Assembly (NCBI GenBank): GCA_945907765.1
Contig: CAMDTO010000007.1
Coordinates: forward strand, 1 to 44,019
Direction of reading: 5' to 3'
DNA: 44,019 nt
Source of the DNA: Thermoflexus hugenholtzii JAD2
GTDB taxonomy: Bacteria; Chloroflexota; UBA11872; UBA12225
Numbering within the stretch: the stretch's first letter is position 1; every line of letters begins with the position of its first letter. The notes below the pieces were generated by a model. The model was given only the letters and a program-made list of their open reading frames with translations, was not told where the DNA came from and made no database searches. Of this stretch, positions 17,597-26,733 are shown piece by piece. A program made the position numbers and the translations under genes.

Positions 17597-20574
17597 GACC
17601 GACCCGCCCACGCGTGACGCAGTGCCGCCACTGGGACTGCCATGCGTTCAGCGCCGAAAACGGGAAACCGAGCAATTTCATCAGCGGAAACGGTGCCAAT
17701 GACCGACGCGTCACCACCCAGACGGGCTACAACTGCACCAACATGACGCTGTTCCACCTCAATGATGAACCGCCCGTTCCCCTCGCCGAAAAGGACCTCC
17801 ATCTCAGACGCTTCCCTTTGGTCATCGCGCGCGTCCGCACGGAAAGTGGGAGGCGCGGTGTGTATGTTGAAACCGACGTTCCCAGCAATCGCCATCTCAG
17901 CGAGGGCGACGGCGAAGCCCCCCTCGCTTATGTCGTGACACGAAACAACATGGCCGTCACGGATCGCCGCGTGAAGCCTCCGGTACCGCGTTGGTGCCGA
18001 GTGATCAAAGGGAGGAACCGACGAAAGCGAGACGTCGCGCACCATCGCGACGTGCGTCCCACCCAGTGCAACTGGCGTCATGCCGACCACCAACAGGGCG
18101 TTGCCGGCAGCCTTGAGATCCGGCGTTATGGTTCGCGATGCCTCGGGCACGTGCGCTACCGCCGTGATTACCAGGGTTGGCGGGACCGCATGACGTTTCC
18201 CATCCTTTCCCAGGTATTCATTATTAAGGGAGTCCTTGCCTGATACGAAGGGTGCGCCAAATGCGACAGCCGCTTCGCAAGCGCCAGCTACCGTCGCGAC
18301 AAGGTCACCAAGGGTCTCCTCGCGACGCGGGTCACCCCAGGAAAAATTGTCAAGCAACGCAACGTGGTCAGGATCCCCACCGCAAGCGACGACGTTCCGG
18401 ACAGCCTCATCCACGACCGCCTGTCCCATCCGCTCCGGGTCAGTCATTCCAAACCACGGATTGACGCCAATGCCAATCGCGAGTCCATTCGGCGCTAGCG
18501 GTTCGGCAATGACCGTTCCATCGGCGTGACCAATGACGTGCCCACCAATGGGCTCACCAACAAGTGGCCGGACGAGTGTCGCGCCGCGAATCTCGTGGTC
18601 GTACCGACGGATCACCGATGCCTTGCAGGCAATATTCGGATGTGCAAGAAGCTCGATCAGGATCGCTTCGAGCTCGGTGACGTTCATTGGCTGAGACAAT
18701 GACGAGGCGCCCGGGCGTCCCGAGGGATCGGATCGCGCCTCGGAAAATGCCGCGATGCGAGCCGGTTGAGGCAGCCTGGCAACCATATTTCGGGTTGGAC
18801 GTCCGTCATGCAGGAACCCTGTGTCGATGTCAACAATCGGATGCCCGGATGAGCGAACTACCAGGCGGCCAGAGCCAGTAAAGACGCCAACATCGGTGCA
18901 ATGGATCCCAAGGCGCTCACAGGCTTCTGACAATGGCCTCGGATCGGCGGTCGCCACCACCATCCGTTCTTGCGCCTCTGACAGCCAAACCTCCCACGGT
19001 GCGAGGCCGGGGTACTTCATTGGCAATCCATCGAGCTCTACATCGGCGCCGACACCCTCGGCCATCTCGCCAATGGCCGACGAAAGTCCTCCCGCACCGC
19101 AGTCGGTTATGGATCGGTAGAGATGGCGTCCATCGGCCAACAGGTCCACGAGGAGCTTCTCAGTAATCGGGTCACCAATCTGCACACTTGCGCCCGCAAC
19201 ATCCCCAGTGGTCGCATCCATTGTTGCCGAGGAAAAGGTCGCCCCTCGAAGGCCGTCACGGCCGGTGGCCCCGCCGAGAACGACAATCCGGTCACCCGGA
19301 AGTGGCCGTTCCGCCACGTACGGGGAATTGGCCATTCCGACGCACCCCGCGAAAACGAGCGGGTTGGCGACGTACCCGGGGTCATAGAGGACCGCGCCGG
19401 CAAGGGTCGGAAGGCCAATCTTGTTACCGTAGTCAGCGATGCCTGCGACCACACCTGAGCGCACGCGTCGGGGATGGATTACCCCATCTGGCAGCAGTGC
19501 ATCTGCCGTATCCGCTGGTCCGAAGCACAGGATGTCAGTGCACGCGATCGGTCGATGCGATGCCCCGAGGACATCCCTGATGACACCGCCGACACCTGTA
19601 TTCGCACCCCCAAAGGGCTCCACGGCACTGGGATGATTATGGGTTTCGCACTTGACGGCGAATGTCGTGCCCGGAGTGAATTGGAGGATTCCAGCATTAC
19701 CAACGAACGCACTCACGACATATGGCGCATTGATTTGGGCCGTCGCGCGACGAAGTTGGTCGAGGAGCGGGACAATTTCCTCACCTGTCGTGCTGGTGAT
19801 CCTCGCCCGAAACGTCTTGTGGGCGCAGTGTTCAGACCACGTTTGCGCGATCATCTCGAGTTCGATGTCGGGCGCTACGCCACCGCGAACAGCATAATAA
19901 GCCCCTATCGCCTCGAGTTCAGCCGGGTCGAGGGCCATTCCGCGCGCACGGTTAAGCGCTACAAGATCGGCATCAGTACGAACGGGAAGGTGAACCGGGT
20001 AGGTCACGTGGACAGATTGGACTGCTCGAATTACCGGTGGGAAAGAAACTCCCGAAACGAAGGGTTCGCCAAAAACCTCGACCGTCTCGGCTGAACCCTG
20101 AGCGAAAACAGGTTCGACGAGACTGTCAATGACCCAGTGCTCGATTACGGGGTTGACGAGCAATCGCCGGATAAGTGTCTCACGCAAACTGTGGGGAATT
20201 TCTCCCCGCAGTTCGATCCGCCGGCCAGTTGCTACCCCGTGGGCCGGCCACCCCTTGCGTCTTGCAACCCGAAGCAGTTGTTCTGCGACAGCATCCGTGA
20301 CCCCGGCGTGAAGCACGGACTCGACCATCAGGGAAGTGTCCTTCGTGACCCCGCCGCTGCGAGACCACGTGGATGACTGAAGGAGTGGATCAACGAGGAT
20401 GCTCACTAGGGCATCGCGGGCATCGGAATCGAGAGTTCCACGAAAGAAAATTAGATCGCTGATCGTTGCCGACTGCAAAGCGGGGTATCCCATCGCGTGG
20501 GCGTCGGAGAGGAGGGAGCGACCGCGAGGGTCGTCGCCGCGCACGGCGACCAAGAGGCAGTGAACAGCGGTCAT
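17593..20574 (-). CDS. purL: FGAM synthetase PurL with N-terminal tandem PurS-like domains
   Basis: The 993-residue product makes FGAM from FGAR, ATP and ammonia. The synthetase part starts around residue 200 with 'IAQTWSEHCAHKTF'. It includes 'CETHNHPSAVEPFGGA', 'TDCGAGGLSSAIGEMA', 'DNFSWGDP', 'PFVSGKDSLNNEY' and 'SCHDISEGGFAVALAEM'. The first ~165 residues look like two diverged PurS repeats: one ending near 'ILVDPLLQ', the second containing 'GVTDAVAEQLLRVARRKG', 'TGRRIELRG' and 'LLVNPVIEHWV'. PurS normally bridges PurL and PurQ as a separate small protein, and no purS gene is seen nearby. First gene of the operon. No Shine-Dalgarno precedes the ATG; a TAAACT box lies nine bases upstream. 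Confidence 0.93.
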   Translation of the reverse strand: MTAVHCLLVAVRGDDPRGRSLLSDAHAMGYPALQSATISDLIFFRGTLDSDARDALVSILVDPLLQSSTWSRSGGVTKDTSLMVESVLHAGVTDAVAEQLLRVARRKGWPAHGVATGRRIELRGEIPHSLRETLIRRLLVNPVIEHWVIDSLVEPVFAQGSAETVEVFGEPFVSGVSFPPVIRAVQSVHVTYPVHLPVRTDADLVALNRARGMALDPAELEAIGAYYAVRGGVAPDIELEMIAQTWSEHCAHKTFRARITSTTGEEIVPLLDQLRRATAQINAPYVVSAFVGNAGILQFTPGTTFAVKCETHNHPSAVEPFGGANTGVGGVIRDVLGASHRPIACTDILCFGPADTADALLPDGVIHPRRVRSGVVAGIADYGNKIGLPTLAGAVLYDPGYVANPLVFAGCVGMANSPYVAERPLPGDRIVVLGGATGRDGLRGATFSSATMDATTGDVAGASVQIGDPITEKLLVDLLADGRHLYRSITDCGAGGLSSAIGEMAEGVGADVELDGLPMKYPGLAPWEVWLSEAQERMVVATADPRPLSEACERLGIHCTDVGVFTGSGRLVVRSSGHPIVDIDTGFLHDGRPTRNMVARLPQPARIAAFSEARSDPSGRPGASSLSQPMNVTELEAILIELLAHPNIACKASVIRRYDHEIRGATLVRPLVGEPIGGHVIGHADGTVIAEPLAPNGLAIGIGVNPWFGMTDPERMGQAVVDEAVRNVVACGGDPDHVALLDNFSWGDPRREETLGDLVATVAGACEAAVAFGAPFVSGKDSLNNEYLGKDGKRHAVPPTLVITAVAHVPEASRTITPDLKAAGNALLVVGMTPVALGGTHVAMVRDVSLSSVPPFDHSAPTRYRRLHAAIRDGHVVSCHDISEGGFAVALAEMAIAGNVGFNIHTAPPTFRADARDDQREASEMEVLFGEGNGRFIIEVEQRHVGAVVARLGGDASVIGTVSADEIARFPVFGAERMAVPVAALRHAWAGRS

Positions 20575-20589
20575 TGAGGTAGGAGTTTA
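20575..20589 (-). promoter_or_regulatory. Possible leaderless promoter of the purine operon
   Basis: On the reverse strand TAAACT (20584-20589) lies nine bases before the purL ATG, the distance expected if transcription starts at or just before the start codon. No ribosome-binding motif is present in the gap. No good -35 is seen. No PurR operator or purine riboswitch was recognised in the 112-base divergent spacer. Confidence 0.35.
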
Positions 20590-20698
20590 CCAACGCGGGC
20601 AGGAGCAATCAGGACGGTGATCTTCGTTCCTCGGTCACCATCGATCAACTACTGATCTGGGTTCGCTGGCACGATCAGGGACGGCATTGGTCGCATCA

Positions 20699-22363
20699 AT
20701 GACGTTTGCATCGACGCGACCGGCCACGGGCAACGTGATGCCCTTGAAACCCGTTCTAGGCGAGATGGTGAGCCCCGAACGTAGCGGCCAATCCAATTCT
20801 GGCTTGCCTGACGGCGACCATGATCAGCCGTCCGGTAACCATGTGTTTGGCTTCGTCGCACTCGCGATGGGACTCGTTACTGCAGTTTCACGCATTCCAT
20901 TCCGAAGCGAGTACCTCTTTGCTTGGGACAGTGCGAATTACGCACTCGCCCTTGATCAATATAACGTTGCCTTCCATCAACCCCAACCACCTGGGTATCC
21001 GCTGTACGTCGCAACGGCGTGGATGTTGCGACTGGTCATCGGTGAAGCGAACGCAAGCTACGTCACCTTGAGTATTGTCGCGAGCGGCTTGGCGGTGACG
21101 ATGCTTGTCCTGGTTGGGGCGCGTCTCTTCGACCGCACGACTGGGGTTCTTGCAGGTTTCGTCCTTGCAACGTCAGCACTTTTCTGGGGCCAAGGTGAGG
21201 TTGCGTACCCGTACGCGCTCCTCGCGGCATTCTCGACGTCGGGAGCCTGGGTCTCTCTGCGAGTGGCCTCGGACAAACGACAGGCCAGGCGAACGGCGAT
21301 TGTCGGGGCCATCATTCTCGGGATCGGCTCGGGTTATCGAACCGAAGTCACTCCATTCCTCGCACCAGTTCTGCTTTGGGCAATCCTCAGTCACCCATCG
21401 GATTGGCGGGCGAGGGTCGGAACCTTGGCAGCCGCGGGAAGCATTGGTGGTGCCGTGATCGCAGCCTGGTACGTGCCGATGGTCATCGCAACTGGTGGAT
21501 GGGAGGTGTATCAGCAAGCGACCGGTGGCTATTACGCCTACTTCATTCAGTCGACGTCGGGTCTCGGCAAGCAGCTGCTCGGTATCTTGGAGAATCTGCG
21601 CGCTCTGGTGAATTTCACCTACGCGGGACTTGGTCCGGCAATCGTGCTCTTGGTCCTGGACCTAGGCGTGCGCTTCCGTCCAACGCGTTTGGCGAGCGAT
21701 CCCGCAACCCGTTTCGTTGCTATCTGGCTCGCGCCACCTCTCGCCTTCTACGTTTTGGTCCACCTGGGAAATCCCGGTTACATCCTGACGTTCCTGCCGC
21801 CGGCGTGCCTGCTTGTTGCTGCAGGGTCTCGCGACCTTGTCGCGGACCTGTTCGTGGCGTTAGGGCAGCCTCGGGTTCAGGTTCGCGACATAGTGGCAAC
21901 GTGTGTGCTCCTAACGGTGACTTGCACGATCAACGCGGTTCTCTTTCTCATCGGTCCTGGTGAAGGGCGACTGCGCGAAATCAGGGAGATCGACCGCACC
22001 CTTGACCGCACGGTCTCGGCGCTCCGACGCGACTTCGTCCCGTCCTCAACCCTGCTGGTGGCATATGACCGGTCCCGGCAGTATCGCTACTACCTGCCGG
22101 GGTATCACCACGAACTCCTCTTCAACGTTGCGGTGGCTGGCATCGGAACCGACACGAGCCGGTACTGGGAACGACGTCAATCCCTGATGGTTCCTGTCGG
22201 GATCACCGCGATCGTCTTCCCAGACCTCGACCAGAACACCGCCGAACAGTCAGGCATGTTGAAGAAGCAGTCGCTTGGCGACGGAATCGAATGGTGGGTG
22301 GCGACTGTGACCACCGGAGACCGCGCCGTGTGGGGCTACAGATACGCGTCAGTGTCCCGTTAG
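20699..22363 (+). CDS. GT-C-type polytopic membrane glycosyltransferase-like protein
   Basis: A large hydrophobic protein with about ten predicted membrane helices. An acidic first-loop motif 'FAWDSANYALALDQY' is followed by 'HQPQPPGYPLYV', as in DUF2723/PMT-ArnT-like GT-C enzymes that use lipid-linked sugars. Helices run to about residue 400 ('VATCVLLTVTCTINAVLFLIG'), followed by a ~150-residue soluble C-terminal domain. The substrate is unknown. The track start (TTG 20687) is weak. ATG 20699 is my choice, but 20738 or 20765 would also leave the membrane domain whole. It is convergent with another large GT-C-like gene, so both may act in cell-envelope glycosylation (inference). Confidence 0.75.
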   Translation: MTFASTRPATGNVMPLKPVLGEMVSPERSGQSNSGLPDGDHDQPSGNHVFGFVALAMGLVTAVSRIPFRSEYLFAWDSANYALALDQYNVAFHQPQPPGYPLYVATAWMLRLVIGEANASYVTLSIVASGLAVTMLVLVGARLFDRTTGVLAGFVLATSALFWGQGEVAYPYALLAAFSTSGAWVSLRVASDKRQARRTAIVGAIILGIGSGYRTEVTPFLAPVLLWAILSHPSDWRARVGTLAAAGSIGGAVIAAWYVPMVIATGGWEVYQQATGGYYAYFIQSTSGLGKQLLGILENLRALVNFTYAGLGPAIVLLVLDLGVRFRPTRLASDPATRFVAIWLAPPLAFYVLVHLGNPGYILTFLPPACLLVAAGSRDLVADLFVALGQPRVQVRDIVATCVLLTVTCTINAVLFLIGPGEGRLREIREIDRTLDRTVSALRRDFVPSSTLLVAYDRSRQYRYYLPGYHHELLFNVAVAGIGTDTSRYWERRQSLMVPVGITAIVFPDLDQNTAEQSGMLKKQSLGDGIEWWVATVTTGDRAVWGYRYASVSR

Positions 22364-22418
22364 CTCATGACGGACGCTCATGGATTGGGAAGGGGTCTCG
22401 GGATACGCGACTGGAACT

Positions 22419-25121
22419 TCAGCCATTCGCTGGCGCGCATCCGGTGTCTGGATAGGGAACCACTGACGCGGGTGGGCGCGGACCGTTGGCAGGTCGTCGG
22501 ATTGACGTATCAACCGCAACCACCGGGTTCCCCCAACCACCCCAGTCATTTCGCACATCCTCAACCGGTCCCGTGAGGAGCGTGAGGTCCACCGTCTGTC
22601 CAACCCAGCGATCGAGCGGGACGCGAAAATCAATCCAGCGTCGCTCGTCCTCAAGCGCCCTCGGGTTGACCCGAAGCGAGCATCGTTGACCACCGGACCC
22701 CGTCACCGATTGACCGCCGGTCGGAGTAACTTCGACAGTGAAAACCATCCCGTCGCCATAATCAGTCAGCCAAGCATCTGGCCTGAGCCCAACCCCGGAT
22801 TGGAAAACCGTCCCACTGTCTCGAACGGGAAATGTCACCGTTGCACGCGATGGCGGATGCATGAACAACCATCGCCTCCGGCGTCCACCATGCGCACGAG
22901 GATCGATCGCCTCCCCAACCATGTCAGAGGGGCCAATCTGCATGAACCCAACATTGAGGAATGCATCGGAGGCAAGACGCGACCCCGTAGGTGACGACAG
23001 ACGGGCCTGACCAGAACTCACGGCCGCAGCGATGTCGATGATGATCCGGTTGGGCACGTCCCCGACCAGACGACGGGTGTACTGGCTCGAGATCTCGGAC
23101 CCCAGCTGCCCACCCGCAAGCACAGTAATCACTATCGACGCAACAAGACCAGCAATCTGCGGGAGTGAGCAGGATTTCGTTCGCATCACCTGTGCCGCCA
23201 GCACGCTTGCGAGGGCGAGGGCGGTAGCAAAAGTCACCCCGTCTCCCGCGATCCGCACCATTGTGGAACCAAACACGGTAGTTATTGTGTGACGCCCTCG
23301 AGGAACATCGACCAATTGGAACCCGAGGGTCGCATCCTCATCAGCCCGGTACGCCGGAGTACGGATTGGAACCTGGACCCCGTCGACTAACGCGCGCCAG
23401 CCAGGGAAATCCAGTTGATGCCAAGCGATGGTCGCGCCGTCACCCACGACGTCGACTTCAATTTCGTTGATCAGTCCACGCGATCGGAGTGAACTAATTC
23501 GCGCTTCGCCTTCGTAAACAAGTGCCGTGCCACCGAGCCAGCCGGCGGGCGGGTACTGCCAATCAAGCACGTGATTACCCCTTGGCCGGCCAATCAACCC
23601 GAGACGGGTGTCTGCTGCCCGTTGTGTCGCAGCGACATCAAACACTCGAGGCGTGAACTCCCCACTCGATGTCACTCGTCCTGCCCAGGTGTCCCGTGCG
23701 TACTCGGCCCCCACAAGACTTGCGCGACTTACCGGCTGGGGAACCGCCCCAGGAAATGGGAACGGCACCTCGGTTAGCGTGCTTGCGATCAATGCACACC
23801 CAGCAGCCAACACGCCGAATGCCGACAATGGCAATGGAAAGGGTGCACGGGACATCGCACATCCGACAATAAGTCCAACACCCATTGAAAAAGGACCATA
23901 GAGGCGCGACGGGAATTGAAGCCATCTGAGCGCATCGATAGAGAGCCAGACAGTCGTTGACCAATTCGTGTTCAGGAACCAGGTGACCGCGATCAGGCTT
24001 GCAGCTCCTGCAAACGCGCCTAGTTCTGACTGGGAGACTGGCGGGTAATCCGGTTCTGCGCTCCGATCAATTCTTGGTGCGGTCCGAACCCGACTGACGT
24101 ACCAAGCGAACACACCCAGGGATGCCATCGCCAATATCGCGATCTGGACGGCACCGGGTTTAACCGGACCGTCCCACCCTGGAGGCCCCCACGGGTAGCG
24201 GAACGCAAACTGCCAATCGACGGCACTTAATTCGACACCATATGGTGATCGTTCCGGGCGTGCAATTGCGCTTCCAACGCCGAACGGCGCAGACAACATC
24301 TCAAGGATCCCTTGGACCGGGAACTTGATTACGTCAACCTGTACCGCATCCCTTTCGAGAAGCATCGGTCCAGTCGCGAACGCAGTCAAACCAAGTGCAA
24401 GCACACCACCCAATGCGAGTTGGAGCACTGATTTCTTTGCACGATGCGGCGTGATAACGAGTTGGCAGATGACCCAAACGACCGCGCAACCAGCCGCCAT
24501 GACGGCGCTAAGAGAATGGGTCAAGAGCAGCAGTGCGCCTATGGTTCCGGCGAACAAACCAAATCTTGGTGAGGACGCTGCCCAAACGTGACACGCCCGA
24601 TGAATTGACAGGATGAACCACGGAAGAAGTGCGAGGCAGATGGCCTCCGGCAGGTCACCCCGTACGTACAGGTTCGTCACGAACGGGTACGGAGCCGCGA
24701 CGTAGACCAGACCGCCAGCAACTCCGGCAAGTGACCCTAGCCTACCTGATGAGACTGGCCAGAATGCCCGGACACACGCGGACACGCCAAAGGCGCCAAA
24801 GACCACACTCACCGCTCCAAGAGCTTCGAACACCGAGTAGACCGGGACGCCTAGCCGGACAATTAACGACACGACGCCGTATGTCAGGGACGCATAGTAA
24901 TTGAAGACCGGGTATCCGTAACCCAGAAAGAAGTCCGGCACCCAGCGAGGGAAGCTGAAATAGCGAGACTGTGTCTCCAGCATCACAAGAGTGCGGAACA
25001 GATGGGGGCTCCCGTCGTCAGTCTCCCAGAGGTTCGGGCGAACGACATATCCGACTACCCATATTGGTGCGGTTACCACGATCGTGAGCGCAACGCTCAG
25101 GAGTGACGTACGCAAGTTCAC
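22419..25121 (-). CDS. Large polytopic membrane protein, YfhO/PTPS-related GT-C type
   Basis: A 900-residue protein. It starts with a membrane helix, then 'ETDDGSPHLFRTLVM' and 'YFSFPRWVPDFFLGYGYPVFNYYA', the opening typical of the 6-pyruvoyl-tetrahydropterin-synthase-related membrane family and YfhO-like GT-C proteins. About twelve helices follow to residue ~470. A beta-rich region then includes 'WHQLDFPGWRALVDGVQVPI' and 'LGFQLVDVPRGRHTI', the standard periplasmic tail of that family. Another helix lies near 'ALASVLAAQV', and an extra ~200-residue hydrophilic C terminus follows. Probably a glycosyl- or envelope-modifying transferase; the donor is unknown. It is tail-to-tail with the preceding gene, 55 bases apart, with no hairpin seen between. 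Confidence 0.75.
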   Translation of the reverse strand: MNLRTSLLSVALTIVVTAPIWVVGYVVRPNLWETDDGSPHLFRTLVMLETQSRYFSFPRWVPDFFLGYGYPVFNYYASLTYGVVSLIVRLGVPVYSVFEALGAVSVVFGAFGVSACVRAFWPVSSGRLGSLAGVAGGLVYVAAPYPFVTNLYVRGDLPEAICLALLPWFILSIHRACHVWAASSPRFGLFAGTIGALLLLTHSLSAVMAAGCAVVWVICQLVITPHRAKKSVLQLALGGVLALGLTAFATGPMLLERDAVQVDVIKFPVQGILEMLSAPFGVGSAIARPERSPYGVELSAVDWQFAFRYPWGPPGWDGPVKPGAVQIAILAMASLGVFAWYVSRVRTAPRIDRSAEPDYPPVSQSELGAFAGAASLIAVTWFLNTNWSTTVWLSIDALRWLQFPSRLYGPFSMGVGLIVGCAMSRAPFPLPLSAFGVLAAGCALIASTLTEVPFPFPGAVPQPVSRASLVGAEYARDTWAGRVTSSGEFTPRVFDVAATQRAADTRLGLIGRPRGNHVLDWQYPPAGWLGGTALVYEGEARISSLRSRGLINEIEVDVVGDGATIAWHQLDFPGWRALVDGVQVPIRTPAYRADEDATLGFQLVDVPRGRHTITTVFGSTMVRIAGDGVTFATALALASVLAAQVMRTKSCSLPQIAGLVASIVITVLAGGQLGSEISSQYTRRLVGDVPNRIIIDIAAAVSSGQARLSSPTGSRLASDAFLNVGFMQIGPSDMVGEAIDPRAHGGRRRRWLFMHPPSRATVTFPVRDSGTVFQSGVGLRPDAWLTDYGDGMVFTVEVTPTGGQSVTGSGGQRCSLRVNPRALEDERRWIDFRVPLDRWVGQTVDLTLLTGPVEDVRNDWGGWGNPVVAVDTSIRRPANGPRPPASVVPYPDTGCAPANG

Positions 25122-25222
25122 GATATGGCACTCCCAGTGAAAGCAGCATCACGCTCCCAAGACGGGACGAGACCTTGTGCCAGGGGAGCCAATCTGTTCA
25201 AGAGCGACCACAAATATCGGGT

Positions 25223-25228
25223 TAGAAT
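25223..25228 (+). promoter_or_regulatory. Possible -10 box (TAGAAT) of leaderless VOC gene
   Basis: TAGAAT lies nine bases before ATG 25238, with no ribosome site between. The spacing is identical to that of TAAACT before purL. No convincing -35 was found. Confidence 0.35.
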
Positions 25229-25237
25229 GCCCACGAA

Positions 25238-25735
25238 ATGCAAGGAAATCATTCGGAGTTCGCCCCCGCAATTGGTGGCTGGAACCATATCGGGATTACC
25301 GTACGGAACCTCGAGAACAGCCTCCAGTTTTACCAAGAACTCCTTGGATTCGAACTCCTCGGGCGACAGGAACGTGACAGTGCGGACCTCGGTCTCATCC
25401 TCGGGTATGCACGGACCCACATCCGCATGGCATTCCTTCGTCCACGCGGGACCATTGAACCGGTGCTCGAATTGATCGAGGTTGTCGAGCCGCAAGGCGA
25501 ATCCCTCGATGTCCAGACAGCCAATCCAGGAGCGGTTCACCTTACGTTCGACGTCAAGGACCTCGATGCGGTCTGCACGCACCTGTCCGGACTTGGAGTC
25601 CAATTCCTATCTGAACCCGTCACCCTGACCTCCGGGGTCAATGCCGGAGCGCGAAATGTCTATTGCCTGGATCCCGATGGGATACGCATCGCGCTATTCC
25701 AGCGATTGCCCGGCAAGGGTCACCACGGCACGTGA
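25238..25735 (+). CDS. VOC-superfamily (glyoxalase-like) protein
   Basis: A 165-residue vicinal-oxygen-chelate protein with two beta-alpha-beta-beta-beta modules. 'GWNHIGITVRNLENSLQFYQELLGFE' opens module one and 'PVLELIEVVEP' supplies its acidic residue. 'GAVHLTFDVKDLDAV' opens module two. Metal ligands expected are His, Glu, His, Glu. The final one is normally Glu in a 'DPDG..xELFQ' strand, but here it reads 'DPDGIRIALFQ', so the fourth ligand appears to be Ala. It could be a non-classical dioxygenase or epimerase, or a binding protein. The downstream upp gene follows after 36 bases on the same strand and may be co-transcribed. Confidence 0.85.
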   Translation: MQGNHSEFAPAIGGWNHIGITVRNLENSLQFYQELLGFELLGRQERDSADLGLILGYARTHIRMAFLRPRGTIEPVLELIEVVEPQGESLDVQTANPGAVHLTFDVKDLDAVCTHLSGLGVQFLSEPVTLTSGVNAGARNVYCLDPDGIRIALFQRLPGKGHHGT

Positions 25736-25771
25736 GACCACCCGGCAGCGGTTCACCAGTATCCTGACCTT

Positions 25772-26425
25772 GTGAATGCGACCGCGCAATCCAAGCCACG
25801 CCTGACTGTCGTGGCACATCCATTGGTTGAAGACTGCCTCGCGCGGCTGCGAGACATCGAAACCGCTACGGCGGAGTTTCGCCGGGCAGCGCGATTGCTC
25901 ACCCAGCTCTTGCTTTTCGAAGCGACGCGTGACCTTCCGTTGGCAAGCACGAGTGTTGTGACACCCCTCGAGGCTGCGACGGTCAACCGGATCCGACGCC
26001 CTATCGTCCTTGTACCTGTGCTCCGGTCTGGACTTGCGATGCTTGATACCGCCACTGATATGTTCCCTGATGCGCGGGTCGGGTTCGTGGGTCTAGAACG
26101 CGATGAGCGCACCGCAATCCCCCGTGGTTACTACCGTAAATTGCCCACACCGATCGATCAGGCCGCCGTGATGATCCTCGAGCCGATGCTTGCCACGGGT
26201 GGATCGGCCTTGGCGAGTCTGGAGATCGCCAAGGCCGACGGCGCCCGCGATCTCCGCCTCATATGCGCGGTCGCCGCGCCAGAAGGAGTTCGTGCGGTTC
26301 ACGAACGGATGCCGGACTGCGCGATCTACATCGCAACCCTCGACCGTGGCCTGAATGATCGGAAATACATCATGCCGGGACTTGGCGATTTTGGTGACCG
26401 CTATTTCGGCACCGAGCCACTCTGA
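25772..26425 (+). CDS. upp: Uracil phosphoribosyltransferase
   Basis: Salvages uracil with PRPP to UMP. The 217-residue product has 'HPLVEDCLARLRD' at the N terminus, 'VLVPVLRSGLAMLD', the PRPP-loop equivalent 'ILEPMLATGGSALAS' and the uracil-binding 'GLNDRKYIMPGLGDFGDRYFGT' near the C terminus. Length and motifs are complete. The start is GTG 25772. TATCCT lies six bases before it and no ribosome site is visible, so it may be leaderless or coupled to the VOC gene. A PRPP-using salvage gene near the de novo purine operon may be coincidental. Confidence 0.93.
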   Translation: MNATAQSKPRLTVVAHPLVEDCLARLRDIETATAEFRRAARLLTQLLLFEATRDLPLASTSVVTPLEAATVNRIRRPIVLVPVLRSGLAMLDTATDMFPDARVGFVGLERDERTAIPRGYYRKLPTPIDQAAVMILEPMLATGGSALASLEIAKADGARDLRLICAVAAPEGVRAVHERMPDCAIYIATLDRGLNDRKYIMPGLGDFGDRYFGTEPL

Positions 26426-26733
26426 AGTGCGATCCCTGAAAACCCTTTGCTGGTAACTATTGCACCGTTTCGCCCGGTGAAGAAGCCACTACCGCACACC
26501 CGTCGAGAACAAGTCCAGGGACTGTCAGCAACGTGCAAATGAAACGGAACACCGCTGGTTTCCGAGTTTGACCTCGTTTTTCGTGGTTCCATCATCCTCG
26601 GCGGCGGTGCCACGCGAGTACTGGGAAGCACGCACCACGCTTGGTCAAGTAAGTTACCGAAAGCGATTCGTCCGACAGCCGCATTCACGCCCACGCGGCA
26701 ATCATGCACCTATCCGAAGGAGAATGGCCTCAC
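26426..26733. other. 308-base spacer, no gene recognised
   Basis: Frames here (26401-26709 minus, 26568-26807 plus) show no recognisable domains. Only a weak 5-bp stem (CACCG/CGGTG near 26462-26478) was seen. AAGGAG near 26717 provides the ribosome site of the next gene, with rather long spacing. Confidence 0.5.
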
